Position numbers and translations under genes: made by a program
Part shown: positions 16,504 to 24,866 of the stretch, in pieces
Layout of the letters: every line of letters starts with the position of its first letter
How positions within the stretch are numbered: the stretch's first letter is position 1
The notes under the pieces: generated by a model
The model's input: only the letters and a program-made list of their open reading frames with translations
What the model was told of the DNA's origin: nothing
The model's database searches: none
NCBI GenBank assembly: GCA_028275145.1
Contig: JAQCNG010000309.1
Location: forward strand, 1-27,431
DNA from: Halovenus sp.
Lineage (GTDB): Archaea > Halobacteriota > Halobacteria > Halobacteriales > Haloarculaceae
Reading direction: 5' to 3'
DNA: 27,431 nucleotides

Positions 16504-16578
16504 GGGCGCTTAGCTCAGCTTGGACAGAGCACTTGGCTTCGGACCAAGATGTCGCGGGTTCAAATCCTGCAGCGCCCA
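16504..16578 (+). tRNA. tRNA-Arg, anticodon TCG
   Basis: A complete 75-nt cloverleaf. The acceptor stem GGGCGCT (16504-16510) pairs with AGCGCCC (16571-16577) and discriminator A is at 16578. The D arm contains TTAGCTCAG...GAGC, the anticodon arm is CTTGG-CTTCGGA-CCAAG with anticodon TCG (reads CGA and probably other CGN), and the T arm is GCGGG-TTCAAAT-CCTGC. No CCA is encoded and there is no intron. Its own TATA box lies upstream. Confidence 0.96.
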
Positions 16579-16622
16579 TCACTGCAGTTCTCGGATAGGA
16601 TTGACCACACGGCAGAGGGGTG

Positions 16623-16632
16623 TTTATATATT
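16623..16632 (+). promoter_or_regulatory. TATA box of the candidate hairpin RNA
   Basis: TTTATATATT is the best TATA match near the tRNA. It lies about 26 nt before the 5' end of the outer stem of the folded element (16657), where transcription would be expected to begin. It is 44 bp after the tRNA end and there is no open reading frame with coding character downstream that would explain it. Confidence 0.55.
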
Positions 16633-16653
16633 CACAGAATTTCGAGGCGGATG

Positions 16654-16810
16654 CCACGGGGTCGTACGGAAATCTCCGATTTCCGTGATGAACGTTGGAC
16701 AACGTCCAACGAACCTGCGAGCGGGCGATGCCCGCGAGCAGCTGACGAGAGACGAAGTCTCTCGAACCACGTGACCCCGAGGCAGTTGACTCTACCGGCA
16801 CTACATTTTT
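16654..16810 (+). ncRNA. Candidate structured RNA with four perfect triloop hairpins
   Basis: No known family is recognised. An outer stem, CGGGGTC (16657-16663) with GACCCCG (16773-16779), encloses four hairpins in a row. HP1: 9 bp, 16666-16674 with 16678-16686, loop TCC. HP2: 8 bp, 16693-16700 with 16704-16711, loop AAC. HP3: 6 bp, 16721-16726 with 16730-16735, loop GAT, extended by symmetrical GA/GA (16719-16720, 16736-16737) and a further 4 bp (16715-16718 with 16738-16741). HP4: 8 bp, 16746-16753 with 16757-16764, loop GAA. All stems are perfect and all loops have three bases, giving a five-way junction of about 123 nt. A TATA box (16623-16632) lies at the expected distance and TTTTT (16806-16810) could end the transcript. 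Ends are approximate. A cruciform-forming DNA element or decayed mobile repeat is an alternative. Confidence 0.6.
16806..16810 (+). terminator. T-run after the hairpin RNA
   Basis: TTTTT, followed by GTTG and further T-rich sequence, about 27 nt after the outer stem closes. Archaeal terminators are often simple T-runs, so this could end the candidate RNA. Confidence 0.35.
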
Positions 16811-16879
16811 GTTGTATCTTGATTGTATTAATCCACCGATCGTCGTCAGTGCGTGGGTTCCGGCTGTCGTACCGACGGA

Positions 16880-17255
16880 TGAGAGTCCGGCAGGTGGTCC
16901 CCCGAACGATAACAAGGAGTCCAGCGGGTCCTGCAGGTCGTCCCGGGGGGACAGCACCGACTCGTAGCGCTCGGCTTTCTCGGTCGCAAGCGCCCGCAAC
17001 ACCCACGCGAGCGCCGCCGGGGTAATATCTCCACGGTGGTCCCACGGGTCACCCACGTCGACCACACCGAACACGACATCGACACCGTCGTCACGGAACA
17101 CGCGACCTGCGCGGGTTGTCACCGACCGACCGCGCCGAGCGCCTCGTCGACTGTGCGACCCCGGCGTTCCGGTCCCAGCTCCGCGGCTATCTTGAGGACG
17201 CCCGCAGGGAGAGGACAGGTTCCGTACGACCCCGAGGCCGCGCTCGACTGATGGC
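16880..17255 (-). pseudogene. Frameshifted remnant of an unidentified gene
   Basis: The minus strand has coding-like codon use in two adjacent frames. One frame reads LPAGVLKIAAELGPERRGRTVDEALGAVGR and then meets a TGA. The neighbouring frame takes over as SVTTRAGRVFRDDGVDVVFGV and continues through VGDPWDHRGDITPAALAWVLRALATEKAERY to about 16900. The switch falls in the repeated ACCGACCGACCG tract (17121-17132), a plausible slippage site. The family is not recognised and no reliable start is seen; downstream, coding character fades before the candidate RNA. The 751-bp gap between tRNA-Arg and the next gene therefore holds the candidate RNA and this remnant, and nothing else I can support. Confidence 0.35.
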
Positions 17256-17297
17256 GCTGACACCCACATGGCAGCCCCAGGGCTCTGTGGTCGAAAG

Positions 17298-17306
17298 GCT
17301 TGAAAC
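17298..17306 (+). promoter_or_regulatory. TATA-like box with BRE, before the 153-residue gene
   Basis: GCTTGAAAC, preceded directly by CGAAAG (17292-17297, BRE-like), lies about 28 nt before ATG 17330 and fits a leaderless transcript. Confidence 0.45.
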
Positions 17307-17329
17307 TGTCTCACCCGTGCAACAACGTG

Positions 17330-17791
17330 ATGACCGATGACGAGGCAGTCGGATGGAAAAAAACACTCGCCGAACTCGACAGACTGACCACGGAGTATCG
17401 GGCCGAGGGCTGGGATACGGTAGCGGTCCAGGCTGGTCACACGGCCACCCTGGCGCCGAGCGAGGGTGAGTTCGAAACCCCCGAACTCGTCTACACGGTT
17501 CCCGACGACAGCGCGGATGAGCTACACACGATGTTCAGTGCGGGCGAACCGACCCGGTTCACCGTCTACCTCGACGAGACACAGTCACCACGGTACCACA
17601 TCCTGGAACTCGCCGACCCGGAGCAGTCACTCGTCGCACTGGTCGCCAGCGCTGTCGACCAGAGCCAGGTCGGCGGCTTCGGAGAGACAGCACGCGAGGC
17701 TGGCAGAGTCTACACGCGGCTCAGACGGCTCGACGGAACGGGGGTCGGGGTGTTCCGACACGACGACCCGACGGTGTTCTTTCCGGACTGA
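17330..17791 (+). CDS. Hypothetical acidic haloarchaeal protein
   Basis: A 153-residue soluble acidic protein starting MTDDEAVGWKKTLAELDRL. It has a helical N-terminus, a beta-rich middle (DTVAVQAGHTATLAP, ELVYTVPDDSADEL, RFTVYLDETQ) and a C-terminal part with VGGFGETAREAGRVYTRLRRLDG ending in HDDPTVFFPD. No catalytic motif, cysteine or membrane segment is present. I take it for a conserved haloarchaeal family of unknown function; no family name is asserted. ATG 17330 is used instead of 17300 because the promoter lies between the two. The downstream 181 bp to the ABC operon's last stop has no gene that I can see. Confidence 0.75.
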   Translation: MTDDEAVGWKKTLAELDRLTTEYRAEGWDTVAVQAGHTATLAPSEGEFETPELVYTVPDDSADELHTMFSAGEPTRFTVYLDETQSPRYHILELADPEQSLVALVASAVDQSQVGGFGETAREAGRVYTRLRRLDGTGVGVFRHDDPTVFFPD

Positions 17792-17972
17792 CGGTATCAC
17801 GACACGTAGGACACGGGCCCAGCGCGACCGGCGGTACCAGTCTCGGTTAAACAGTCGGCGAGTCAGTCGAGTCGCGCGGACACCCGCGCCGGGCGAATCG
17901 TCTCTCTCGTTTCACTGGTCATGTGTGTGCGCCGGGAGGACATGGAACTATCGACCCCGTCTCTCGCTGTCG

Positions 17973-19292
17973 TCAGGTGTCTCCCGGGGACGCGTGTTCG
18001 GCACGGTGCCTGATACACCGACTCCTTCGGCCCGTCTCGTCGACCTCGTGTTCTGCTGGTGACTCGCGGTCACACACGGAGTTGAACTCCTCGTTTACTG
18101 TCGCTAGGGCTTCCTCGGGGTCGAGTTCAGCCGCTTCTGTCGCCTGGTCGAGTACGTCCTGTGCTTTCGGGGACAGATCGATGTTCTTGAACAGCTCACC
18201 GACTATCGCCTCTACCGACCGTCCGTCACCCCTAATTCCGAGCCGGCGTTTGAGCTGGCTGGACAACCCGGTTTCGCGCCGGGACCGGTCGCGGAGAACG
18301 TCGCGAAACGCCTCAATCGCGTCGAACGCCTCGTCGGACAGCCCCTCGTACTCCGCCGGCTTGATTTTCCCCGGGCATCGGGTCGCAAACGGACAGCCTG
18401 CCGGCGGGTGACGAGGGTTCGGTGGTGTTCCTCTGAGTGTAATCCGTTCGAGGTTGTCTGGGGCCGGTGTCGACGACCCGGGAATCGCCGACAGCAGCGA
18501 CCGCGTGTACGGGTTCGCGGGGCTGTCGAACACACGTTCTGTCGGGCCAACCTCCATCAGATTCCCCAGATACATCACCGCAACACGGTCGGCGATATGC
18601 CTGATAACCGAGAGATCGTGCGCGATGAACAGGTACGTGAGCCCGAGTTCCTCCTGAAGCTGTTCCAGTAGGTTGATGACCCGTGCTTGCACCGAGACAT
18701 CAAGCGCAGACACGGGCTCGTCGAGAATCAGAAACTCTGGCTCGAGTGCGAGGGCCCTGGCGATACCGATCCGCTGGCGCTGTCCACCGGAGAACTGGTG
18801 GGGATACCGGTAGAAATGCTCCTCTCTCAACCCGACCTGGTCGAGAAGCGTGAAGACTCGTTCCTCGCGCTTTGCCGGTGTCTTCCAGTCGTGTGTCTCG
18901 AGTGGTCCGTTGATGACCTCACCGATCGTCTGCCGGTCGTTGAGACTCTCCTGCGGGTCCTGAAACACCATTCCGATCCGTTGTTGCCACTCCCGAAGTC
19001 CACTCCCCGATAGCTCGGTGATATCCGTCCCGTCAACGGCGATGGTGCCGTCTGTTGCAGACTCGAGTCCGACGAGAGTCCGGCCCAGTGTGCTCTTACC
19101 ACACCCGGACTCACCGACGAGCCCGAGGGTCTCACCACGGGCAATCTCGAGTGAGATTCCGTCGACGGCCCTGACTGGTGGCTCGCCACCGATCAGTGAC
19201 CCGTCGGTGTAGTACGTCTTGAGGTCACGGATCTCGAGTAGCGTGTCTCCGCGCTCGGAACCGGTGTCGGCACCCTGTGTGGGTGAACTCAC
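17973..19292 (-). CDS. Dipeptide/oligopeptide ABC transporter ATPase (OppF/DppF-like)
   Basis: A 439-residue ATPase, the second of the pair powering the importer. It has Walker A GESGCGKS (60-67), the signature FSGGQ (167-171) within YPHQFSGGQRQRIGIARA, Walker B LILDEP (188-193) and the switch His225 (IAHD). The C-terminal oligopeptide domain follows, starting PPAGCPFATRCPG (Cys300, Cys306). Instead of closing soon after, it carries a helical insertion of roughly 100 residues before the last cysteines (SVCDRES, SRCIRH). I recall such inserts from archaeal homologues. The ATG overlaps the end of the upstream ATPase gene by 4 nt (ATGA), so they are translationally coupled. It is the last gene of the operon. 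Confidence 0.93.
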   Translation of the reverse strand: MSSPTQGADTGSERGDTLLEIRDLKTYYTDGSLIGGEPPVRAVDGISLEIARGETLGLVGESGCGKSTLGRTLVGLESATDGTIAVDGTDITELSGSGLREWQQRIGMVFQDPQESLNDRQTIGEVINGPLETHDWKTPAKREERVFTLLDQVGLREEHFYRYPHQFSGGQRQRIGIARALALEPEFLILDEPVSALDVSVQARVINLLEQLQEELGLTYLFIAHDLSVIRHIADRVAVMYLGNLMEVGPTERVFDSPANPYTRSLLSAIPGSSTPAPDNLERITLRGTPPNPRHPPAGCPFATRCPGKIKPAEYEGLSDEAFDAIEAFRDVLRDRSRRETGLSSQLKRRLGIRGDGRSVEAIVGELFKNIDLSPKAQDVLDQATEAAELDPEEALATVNEEFNSVCDRESPAEHEVDETGRRSRCIRHRAEHASPGDT

Positions 19293-20317
19293 AGCTCCTC
19301 ACCCCGGTTACCGTACTCCTCACCAGCAAAGATACACGCTGCCGAGTGCTCGACCCTGTCATCGACCGAGACCGTGTCGGGAACCTTCTCCCGGCACTCG
19401 TCGACAGCCAGCGGACACCGCGGGGCGAAGCGGCAGGCCTCGGACGGTCCGTTCGGTGTCGGTACCTCTCCCTCGATGGTGGGGAGTTGCTCGTCGGGCG
19501 GGGTTCTCCCGGGGATACTCTCGAGCAGTGCGGTCGTGTACGGGTGCTCCGGGTCCGAGAACAGGAGCTCTGTCGGAGCGCTCTCGACTATCTCACCGGC
19601 GTAGATAACGTTCACCCTGTCGGCTGTTTCTTCGATAACACCCATATCGTGTGTGATAAACAGGATTGCGAGATCCTCTTTTTGCTGGAGGTCGGTCAAC
19701 AGATCGAGAATCTGTGCCTGAATCGTCACGTCGAGCGCGGTTGTGGGCTCGTCACACACCAGCAGATCTGGGTCGCAAGCGAGTGAGATGGCGATGACTG
19801 CTCGCTGTGCCATCCCGCCCGAGAACTGGTGTGGGTACTCGTCGACGCGCCGGGGGGCGTCCGGGATGCCAACAGCCTCTAATAACTCGATGGCGCGCTC
19901 TCGTGCCGCTGCTCCGGTCAGCCCCTGGTGGATGTTCAGTGCCTCTCGAATCTGGTTTCCGATGGTGTAGACCGGGTTCAGCGCGTTCGAGGGGTCCTGG
20001 AAGATGATCGCGATCTCGCCGCGGCGGTCGTCCCAGCCCTCCTTGACGAGCTCTGTGTTCTTGAACCGAATCTCGCCGTTCTCTATCGCTCCGGGTTCGT
20101 CGACGAGTCCGAGGATCGAACGGGCCGTCACCGACTTGCCCGACCCCGACTCGCCGACGAGCCCGACGGTCTCGCCGGGGTAGATATCGAACGAGATTCC
20201 GTCGACGGCGTGGATCGTTTCCTTGTCGGTGTAGAACACGGTCCGGAGGTCACGAACCGAGAGGAGGGGTTCGTCACCGCGGGTCGCCCGTCGGTCCGTT
20301 GGTGCGGGACGGCTCAC
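19289..20317 (-). CDS. Dipeptide/oligopeptide ABC transporter ATPase (OppD/DppD-like)
   Basis: A 342-residue ATPase with Walker A GESGSGKS (55-62), signature FSGGM (165-169), Walker B LLVCDEP (185-191) and the switch His in FITHDMG. The C-terminal extension ends with the typical Cys-rich oligopeptide motif, CRFAPRCPLAVDEC, and SAACIF. It would pair with the OppF-like subunit at the cytoplasmic face of the two permeases. Its start overlaps the DppC-like stop by 4 nt and its stop overlaps the next start by 4 nt. Substrate type (dipeptide, oligopeptide, nickel or glycan) cannot be told from the ATPases alone. Confidence 0.94.
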   Translation of the reverse strand: MSRPAPTDRRATRGDEPLLSVRDLRTVFYTDKETIHAVDGISFDIYPGETVGLVGESGSGKSVTARSILGLVDEPGAIENGEIRFKNTELVKEGWDDRRGEIAIIFQDPSNALNPVYTIGNQIREALNIHQGLTGAAARERAIELLEAVGIPDAPRRVDEYPHQFSGGMAQRAVIAISLACDPDLLVCDEPTTALDVTIQAQILDLLTDLQQKEDLAILFITHDMGVIEETADRVNVIYAGEIVESAPTELLFSDPEHPYTTALLESIPGRTPPDEQLPTIEGEVPTPNGPSEACRFAPRCPLAVDECREKVPDTVSVDDRVEHSAACIFAGEEYGNRGEEL

Positions 20318-21774
20318 GCCCCACCCCCGCGCCCTGCTGCTGCGCTCTCGCTGTCTGACTGCGGGTCGACGGCATCACGGATACCGTCACCCAGCGCGTT
20401 GAACCCCGTCACGACGAGCGTAATCAACGCTCCCGGGATCAGTGAGATGTGCCACGAACCCGTGTCGACGTAGTCCTGGCCGAGGTTGATCGCTCGCCCC
20501 CACTCGGGTGTCGGCGGTGCGATACCGAGTCCCAGAAACGAGAGCCCCGAGATAGCGATAATCGCCCCTCCGAGCGTCATCGAGCCGTACACGAGGACGT
20601 ACCCGATGATGTACGGCAGCATGTGTTTGCGCATAATCGTTCGGGGGCGCTGGCCGAAACTGCGCGCAGCGTCGATCCAGGCACGCTCGGAAACCTGGAG
20701 TGCCGGACCGCGAATCGACCGCCACATGTAGGTCCACCCGGTGAACGCGAAGATGAGCGCGAGCACGAACCCGCCGCTGTACACGTTACCGACCCACGAC
20801 TCCGACAGAACGGTGGTGAGCAGAATCAACAACAGCAACTGCGGCATCGCCATCACGCCGTCGGAGATGAGCACCGTACCCAGGTCGACACGGCCCTTGT
20901 AGTAGGCGGCGACCAGTGCGAGTGAGACCGCGAGGAGTGCACTGACACCGACGGAGAGCAGCCCGATAACGAGTGAGATCCGCGACCCGGCCGCGATAAA
21001 TGTAAACAGGTCACGCCCGTTCGGCATCGTTCCGAAGGGGTGAAACCGGCCGTACTCGTCGTATGTCATCGGCATGACCCGAGACAGGTCACCCCGTGAC
21101 TGGGAGTTGAGGTTCGCCTCGCCGACCAGAATCTGTTCGACTGTCTGTGTCTGGTCGTTCCAGTAGCTTATTTCGAAGGCGTAGGAGTTTCGCATGTTCT
21201 GTTCTACGGTCGTCGGGCCGAGCGTCGGTGCGAACACGGCCATCACCACGAAAAAGAACACGATAGCCGCACCGAACAGCCCCCACTTGTGCGAGAGAAA
21301 CCGGTCGATCATATCGTCACGGGGTGTCCAGTCGGCGACACGTATCTCTCGCCGGTAGTATCGGTAGCCGAACACAGCCCACGCGACCCAGGTGAGCGAG
21401 TAGAGATAGACGAGGCCGACGCGGATAGCCCACGAAACCGCTGGTGACAGTCCGAGGAACGTGCCGACCCACTCCTCGCCGTTCCAGTAGCCACCGTTTG
21501 GAACCACGTCACGTGACAGCAGCGTCGGGACTGACCGCGACTGCCGCTGGAGTGATTCGAACAGCTCGGTCACCGATGCGAGCAGCGAGCCAGATGCGTC
21601 TGCCGTTGGAAGAATACCGACGAAGTCCGCGATCAGTCCAGTAAAGAACGTTCCAACGGCACCGGCCTGGAGGAGAAACAGGACAACCCCGACTGCGAAC
21701 CACGCAGACAGCGTCGTATCGAGATTGCTGGTCAGACCGACAACCCGCTCGCGGCGGGACATTGCGTCGGACAT
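20314..21774 (-). CDS. ABC transporter permease (DppC/OppC-like)
   Basis: A 486-residue inner-membrane permease, longer than the usual 280-330 residues because of an N-terminal part with extra hydrophobic segments (about 22-50 and 118-140) before the standard core. The core has an N-terminal transmembrane helix (KWGLFGAAIVFFFVVMAVFAP), an extracytoplasmic loop, then five helices with the EAA-type coupling loop RAWIDAARSFGQRPRTIMRKHMLPY, which contacts the ATPase. An alternative start is MSRRERVVGL at 21762, four codons in; the upstream ATG was kept because it overlaps the DppB stop by one base (TAATG). It ends in an acidic, Gly-rich tail. Confidence 0.93.
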   Translation of the reverse strand: MSDAMSRRERVVGLTSNLDTTLSAWFAVGVVLFLLQAGAVGTFFTGLIADFVGILPTADASGSLLASVTELFESLQRQSRSVPTLLSRDVVPNGGYWNGEEWVGTFLGLSPAVSWAIRVGLVYLYSLTWVAWAVFGYRYYRREIRVADWTPRDDMIDRFLSHKWGLFGAAIVFFFVVMAVFAPTLGPTTVEQNMRNSYAFEISYWNDQTQTVEQILVGEANLNSQSRGDLSRVMPMTYDEYGRFHPFGTMPNGRDLFTFIAAGSRISLVIGLLSVGVSALLAVSLALVAAYYKGRVDLGTVLISDGVMAMPQLLLLILLTTVLSESWVGNVYSGGFVLALIFAFTGWTYMWRSIRGPALQVSERAWIDAARSFGQRPRTIMRKHMLPYIIGYVLVYGSMTLGGAIIAISGLSFLGLGIAPPTPEWGRAINLGQDYVDTGSWHISLIPGALITLVVTGFNALGDGIRDAVDPQSDSESAAAGRGGGA

Positions 21775-22799
21775 TACGATCCCTCCAGACCGACTCGTGG
21801 GTCGATGATTGTGTACAGCATGTCTTGAGCGAGATTGATTCCGACGGTGATGAGAATAAAGATGTACATCAACGTTCCAACCAGTGGGAGGTCACCCTGT
21901 ATAGCCGCCTGGTAGAACAGCCACCCGACTCCGTTGATACCGAAGACAGTCTCGACCAGTACCGACCCACCGATGAGGAGAAACGCCTCGCTGGTAATAA
22001 TCGGGATGAGTGGGATCAGTGCGTTCCGGAAGATGTGTTTCCAGACCAGTGCGCGGTCGGAGACACCTTTTGCCCTCGCAAAGTCGATGTACTTCTCGTT
22101 GCGAACCTCGAGCATCGCCGTTCGTCCGATTCGCATCTCGTTGCCCATCGACGCCGACCCCAGCACAACCGCCGCTGGCAGCACCTTCTTTGTTGCCTCG
22201 AGGAACCCGTCGACCGTCCAGATTCGAGACATATCTGGACTCCCCGAGATGGAGTCGATCTCGATAAACAGCGTCTCCCAGTTCAACTGGAACCCAAAGA
22301 CCTGGGGTGAGATACTCAACACAGCCAACAGCATAATCGCGAGCCAGAAGTTCGGCATCGCACGCCAGACGATACCGCCGAACGATGCAAAGTAATCCGA
22401 CATCGTGTTCGAGTGAAGACCCGCGTAAAACCCCAGTGGCACCCCGATCAGAATCGCAATCACGACCGACCAGAACCCGAGCAGGAGCGTTCGGGGCAGA
22501 AAATCGAGAATGAGTGAGTTCACGTTCGAACCCTCGTACAGCAGCCACGTTTGGCCGAGGTCGAACGTGACGAGACTCGTCATCCAGTCGAGGTAGTGTT
22601 CGAGTGGTTGCTGGTCGAGCCCGAGCTGTGTCTGGGCGGCCTCGTAGGCGGCCGGGTTCCGCGTCTGTCCCTGACTCAGCAGTCGACTCGCCGGGTCGAT
22701 CGGACCCATGTATATCGCAGCCCACGTGATGGTCGTCCCGAGCCAGATGACCGGGATCGTCATCAGGACCCGCTTGAACAGGTACGTGAGCCGACTCAT
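21774..22799 (-). CDS. ABC transporter permease (DppB/OppB-like)
   Basis: A 341-residue permease of the DppB type. It opens with the family motif LTYLFKRVLMTIPVIWLGTTITW, has six predicted transmembrane helices, and the EAA loop is EKYIDFARAKGVSDRALVWKHIFRNALIPLI, which docks on the ATPase. It would form a heterodimer with the DppC-like subunit. The gene is separated from the upstream solute-binding protein gene by 97 bp, unlike the tight overlaps downstream; a small hairpin (CGTCG-TGGA-CGACG, 22808-22821) sits just before its start, which might lower permease expression relative to the binding protein. Confidence 0.94.
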   Translation of the reverse strand: MSRLTYLFKRVLMTIPVIWLGTTITWAAIYMGPIDPASRLLSQGQTRNPAAYEAAQTQLGLDQQPLEHYLDWMTSLVTFDLGQTWLLYEGSNVNSLILDFLPRTLLLGFWSVVIAILIGVPLGFYAGLHSNTMSDYFASFGGIVWRAMPNFWLAIMLLAVLSISPQVFGFQLNWETLFIEIDSISGSPDMSRIWTVDGFLEATKKVLPAAVVLGSASMGNEMRIGRTAMLEVRNEKYIDFARAKGVSDRALVWKHIFRNALIPLIPIITSEAFLLIGGSVLVETVFGINGVGWLFYQAAIQGDLPLVGTLMYIFILITVGINLAQDMLYTIIDPRVGLEGS

Positions 22800-22896
22800 C
22801 TATGATTCGTCGTGGACGACGGCTGTTGAGTCTGTTTCGACATTCGTTCGAGCTTCGACGGTCTATCTCACCTCTACAGATACTCGCACAAGTAAG

Positions 22897-24813
22897 TTAC
22901 CGTGTGATGGTCGTGTCGTCGAACGCCTGGTTCTCCATCACACCGTACATGGTAACGTCGACGTCGTTCTGCCAGAGACGCTGGTTGATCGGGTGCACGA
23001 TCGGTAGCTCCTGCATCGACTGCCAGTTGGTCTCTTCGATCGTCTGGAACGCCTCGGCCTGGTCGTCTGCGGTCACACCCTCGGCGGCGTAGTTGTTCTC
23101 CCAGGCGTCTATCGAGGTCTGCCGGAGCTCCCCGTCGTGGAAGCTTCCCTCGGCACCCCACCGGGTGAACTGACCTGACGGGTCCGCACCGTAGAGAAAC
23201 CGGAGGAAGTTCTGTGGCCCGGGGTACTCCATGCCGTCACCGAGTGCGAACACCTCCATGTCGCCGCTGATTGCACGGCTGATGATCGTCCCGAAGTCCG
23301 CCTGCTCGATGCTCATGCTGATGTACGCCTGCCGGAGCTTGGACTGCAGTCTGGTCAGCACGTCACTGTACGCGGTGCTGCCGGAGATTGTCGTGGCGGT
23401 GATGCTGAACTGGTTGTCGTCGTTGTAGCCGGCAGCCTCCATCGTGGCTGTGGCCTCGCCGAGCTGTGTCTCGTCGTACCCGTACGGGTAACCGTCGGCG
23501 CCAAAGTCGAGGTTGGACTGGTATCCGGTCTCGGCGTGTCGGTCGTAGGAGTCCTCGCCGGACTGGCCCTCCTCGAAGGTCGGGTACGCGGCCGGCGGCA
23601 CGATGTGGTAGGCGGGTTTTGCCGTTCCTTTGTAGACGTTTGCGGCGATGTCGTGTTGATTCATCGCGTACGCGAACGCCCGTCGAACCGGGAGCGGGAC
23701 CTCGAGCGTGTTGAAGACGAGATACTCGGTGGTGAGTGAGGGGATCTGACCGTAGTTGACCTCGGAGCCGTTGAGGCTGTATGTTCCGATCGAACGCTCT
23801 CCCTCTTGGGTCTCGATAGAGACGTTCGACGGGTTGAACGACGCCGTCGGGATACCCTCGAGAATGTCTGCGTTTCCGTTCTCGAAGCGCGACAGACGCG
23901 TGTTCGCGTCCCCGACGACGGTGTACACTATCTCGTCGAGATTCGCCTCGCCGCCGTAGTAATCCGCGAACGAACTCAGGGTCAACTGGCTGCCCTTGCT
24001 CCAGTTCTCGACCTGGAACGGCCCGGCAGCGGCGTACGTCGGGCCGGACCCCTGCGTGCTGAAGAACTCGTTGTAGCCGAACTGACCGTCGTACCCCTCG
24101 ATGTCACCGACGGCGTTCTCCGGGAGAACGGAGAACGCACCGCCAGCAATCTGGTAGAGGGTGAACTCGAACGGCTGCCTGAGCCGCATCTCGACTGTGC
24201 GTTCGTCCACCGCCTCGATACCCAGGCTCCCCGGAACTACATCTGCGAGTGTCTCCTCGTCGGTTGGCTCCGAGAGCGTCGCGTCTTTCTCGTGTTCGAG
24301 TATCAGCGTGTCGCCGACGATGTCGTCTCTGTTTCGGGAGTTCTCCGACTCGGCGAGTCGTCGGTAGGAGTATACGACGTCCTGTGCGGTCACGTTGCTT
24401 CCGTCGTGGAACGTGGCGTCGTCGCGGAGCGTGAAGGTGTACGTGAGCCCGTCTCCGGAGACCTCGTACTCCTCTGCGAGTGCCGCTTCCGGAGGCTCTT
24501 GCCCGTCCGGAAAGTACAGTAGCTGTTGGTTGTACTGGTTGTACCCTGCGCCCGACCCCTTTGCGTTGATCGGGTCGAGCGTCTGAATCGCTCCTGTCGC
24601 CATCATCTGGAGCGTCCCGCCCGACTGCTCGTCGGTGTTTCCTGTGTCGTCGTCTCCGTTGGTGTTGTCGTTTCCGTTGGTGTTGTCAGTATCCCCGTTT
24701 CCTGAGCCGTCGTCAGAGCTTGAGTCGTCGCCCCCGAGACAGCCTGCGATAGCCGCTATTGTCCCTGTTCCTGCCGCCGTCAGGAAGCGCCGCCGAGTTG
24801 AATCCTCAGGCAT
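22897..24813 (-). CDS. Solute-binding lipoprotein of the peptide ABC importer (SBP family 5)
   Basis: A 638-residue extracytoplasmic solute-binding protein. The N-terminus has a twin-arginine signal (TRRRFLTAAG) and a lipobox IAGC with Cys25, so it is exported folded by Tat and lipid-anchored, as usual in haloarchaea. An Asp/Asn/Gly-rich linker (about 29-63) tethers the domain to the surface. The family-5 pattern follows: LDPINAKGSGAGY, LAEEYEVSGDGLTYTFTLRDDATFHDGSNVTAQDVVYSYRRL, and VRRAFAYAMNQHDIA. The substrate is probably a peptide, but sugars or other solutes are possible in this family. It is the first gene of the operon, with TATA-like boxes upstream (24849-24866). Confidence 0.94.
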   Translation of the reverse strand: MPEDSTRRRFLTAAGTGTIAAIAGCLGGDDSSSDDGSGNGDTDNTNGNDNTNGDDDTGNTDEQSGGTLQMMATGAIQTLDPINAKGSGAGYNQYNQQLLYFPDGQEPPEAALAEEYEVSGDGLTYTFTLRDDATFHDGSNVTAQDVVYSYRRLAESENSRNRDDIVGDTLILEHEKDATLSEPTDEETLADVVPGSLGIEAVDERTVEMRLRQPFEFTLYQIAGGAFSVLPENAVGDIEGYDGQFGYNEFFSTQGSGPTYAAAGPFQVENWSKGSQLTLSSFADYYGGEANLDEIVYTVVGDANTRLSRFENGNADILEGIPTASFNPSNVSIETQEGERSIGTYSLNGSEVNYGQIPSLTTEYLVFNTLEVPLPVRRAFAYAMNQHDIAANVYKGTAKPAYHIVPPAAYPTFEEGQSGEDSYDRHAETGYQSNLDFGADGYPYGYDETQLGEATATMEAAGYNDDNQFSITATTISGSTAYSDVLTRLQSKLRQAYISMSIEQADFGTIISRAISGDMEVFALGDGMEYPGPQNFLRFLYGADPSGQFTRWGAEGSFHDGELRQTSIDAWENNYAAEGVTADDQAEAFQTIEETNWQSMQELPIVHPINQRLWQNDVDVTMYGVMENQAFDDTTITR

Positions 24814-24848
24814 CAGTAAATCGTCTCTCGTGGACTCTGATGAACGTT

Positions 24849-24866
24849 GATAATAGCTCTATATGG
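24849..24866 (-). promoter_or_regulatory. TATA-like boxes of the ABC operon
   Basis: On the minus strand, CCATATAG and then CTATTATC lie within 53 to 36 nt upstream of ATG 24813. Another AT-rich match, GGTATATAGC, is a little further upstream (about 24886-24896). Which one is used cannot be told by eye. Confidence 0.4.

Noticed and set aside
16504..16578. tRNA-Arg as an attachment site of an integrated element
   Set aside because: I looked for a duplicated tRNA 3' end elsewhere in the window and saw none, and no integrase gene is present; integration remains only a possibility.
16493..17440. Minus-strand open frame of 315 residues spanning the tRNA, hairpin RNA and remnant
   Set aside because: It runs through the tRNA and the structured element, so it cannot be one functional gene; only the middle part has coding-like character and was reported as a remnant.
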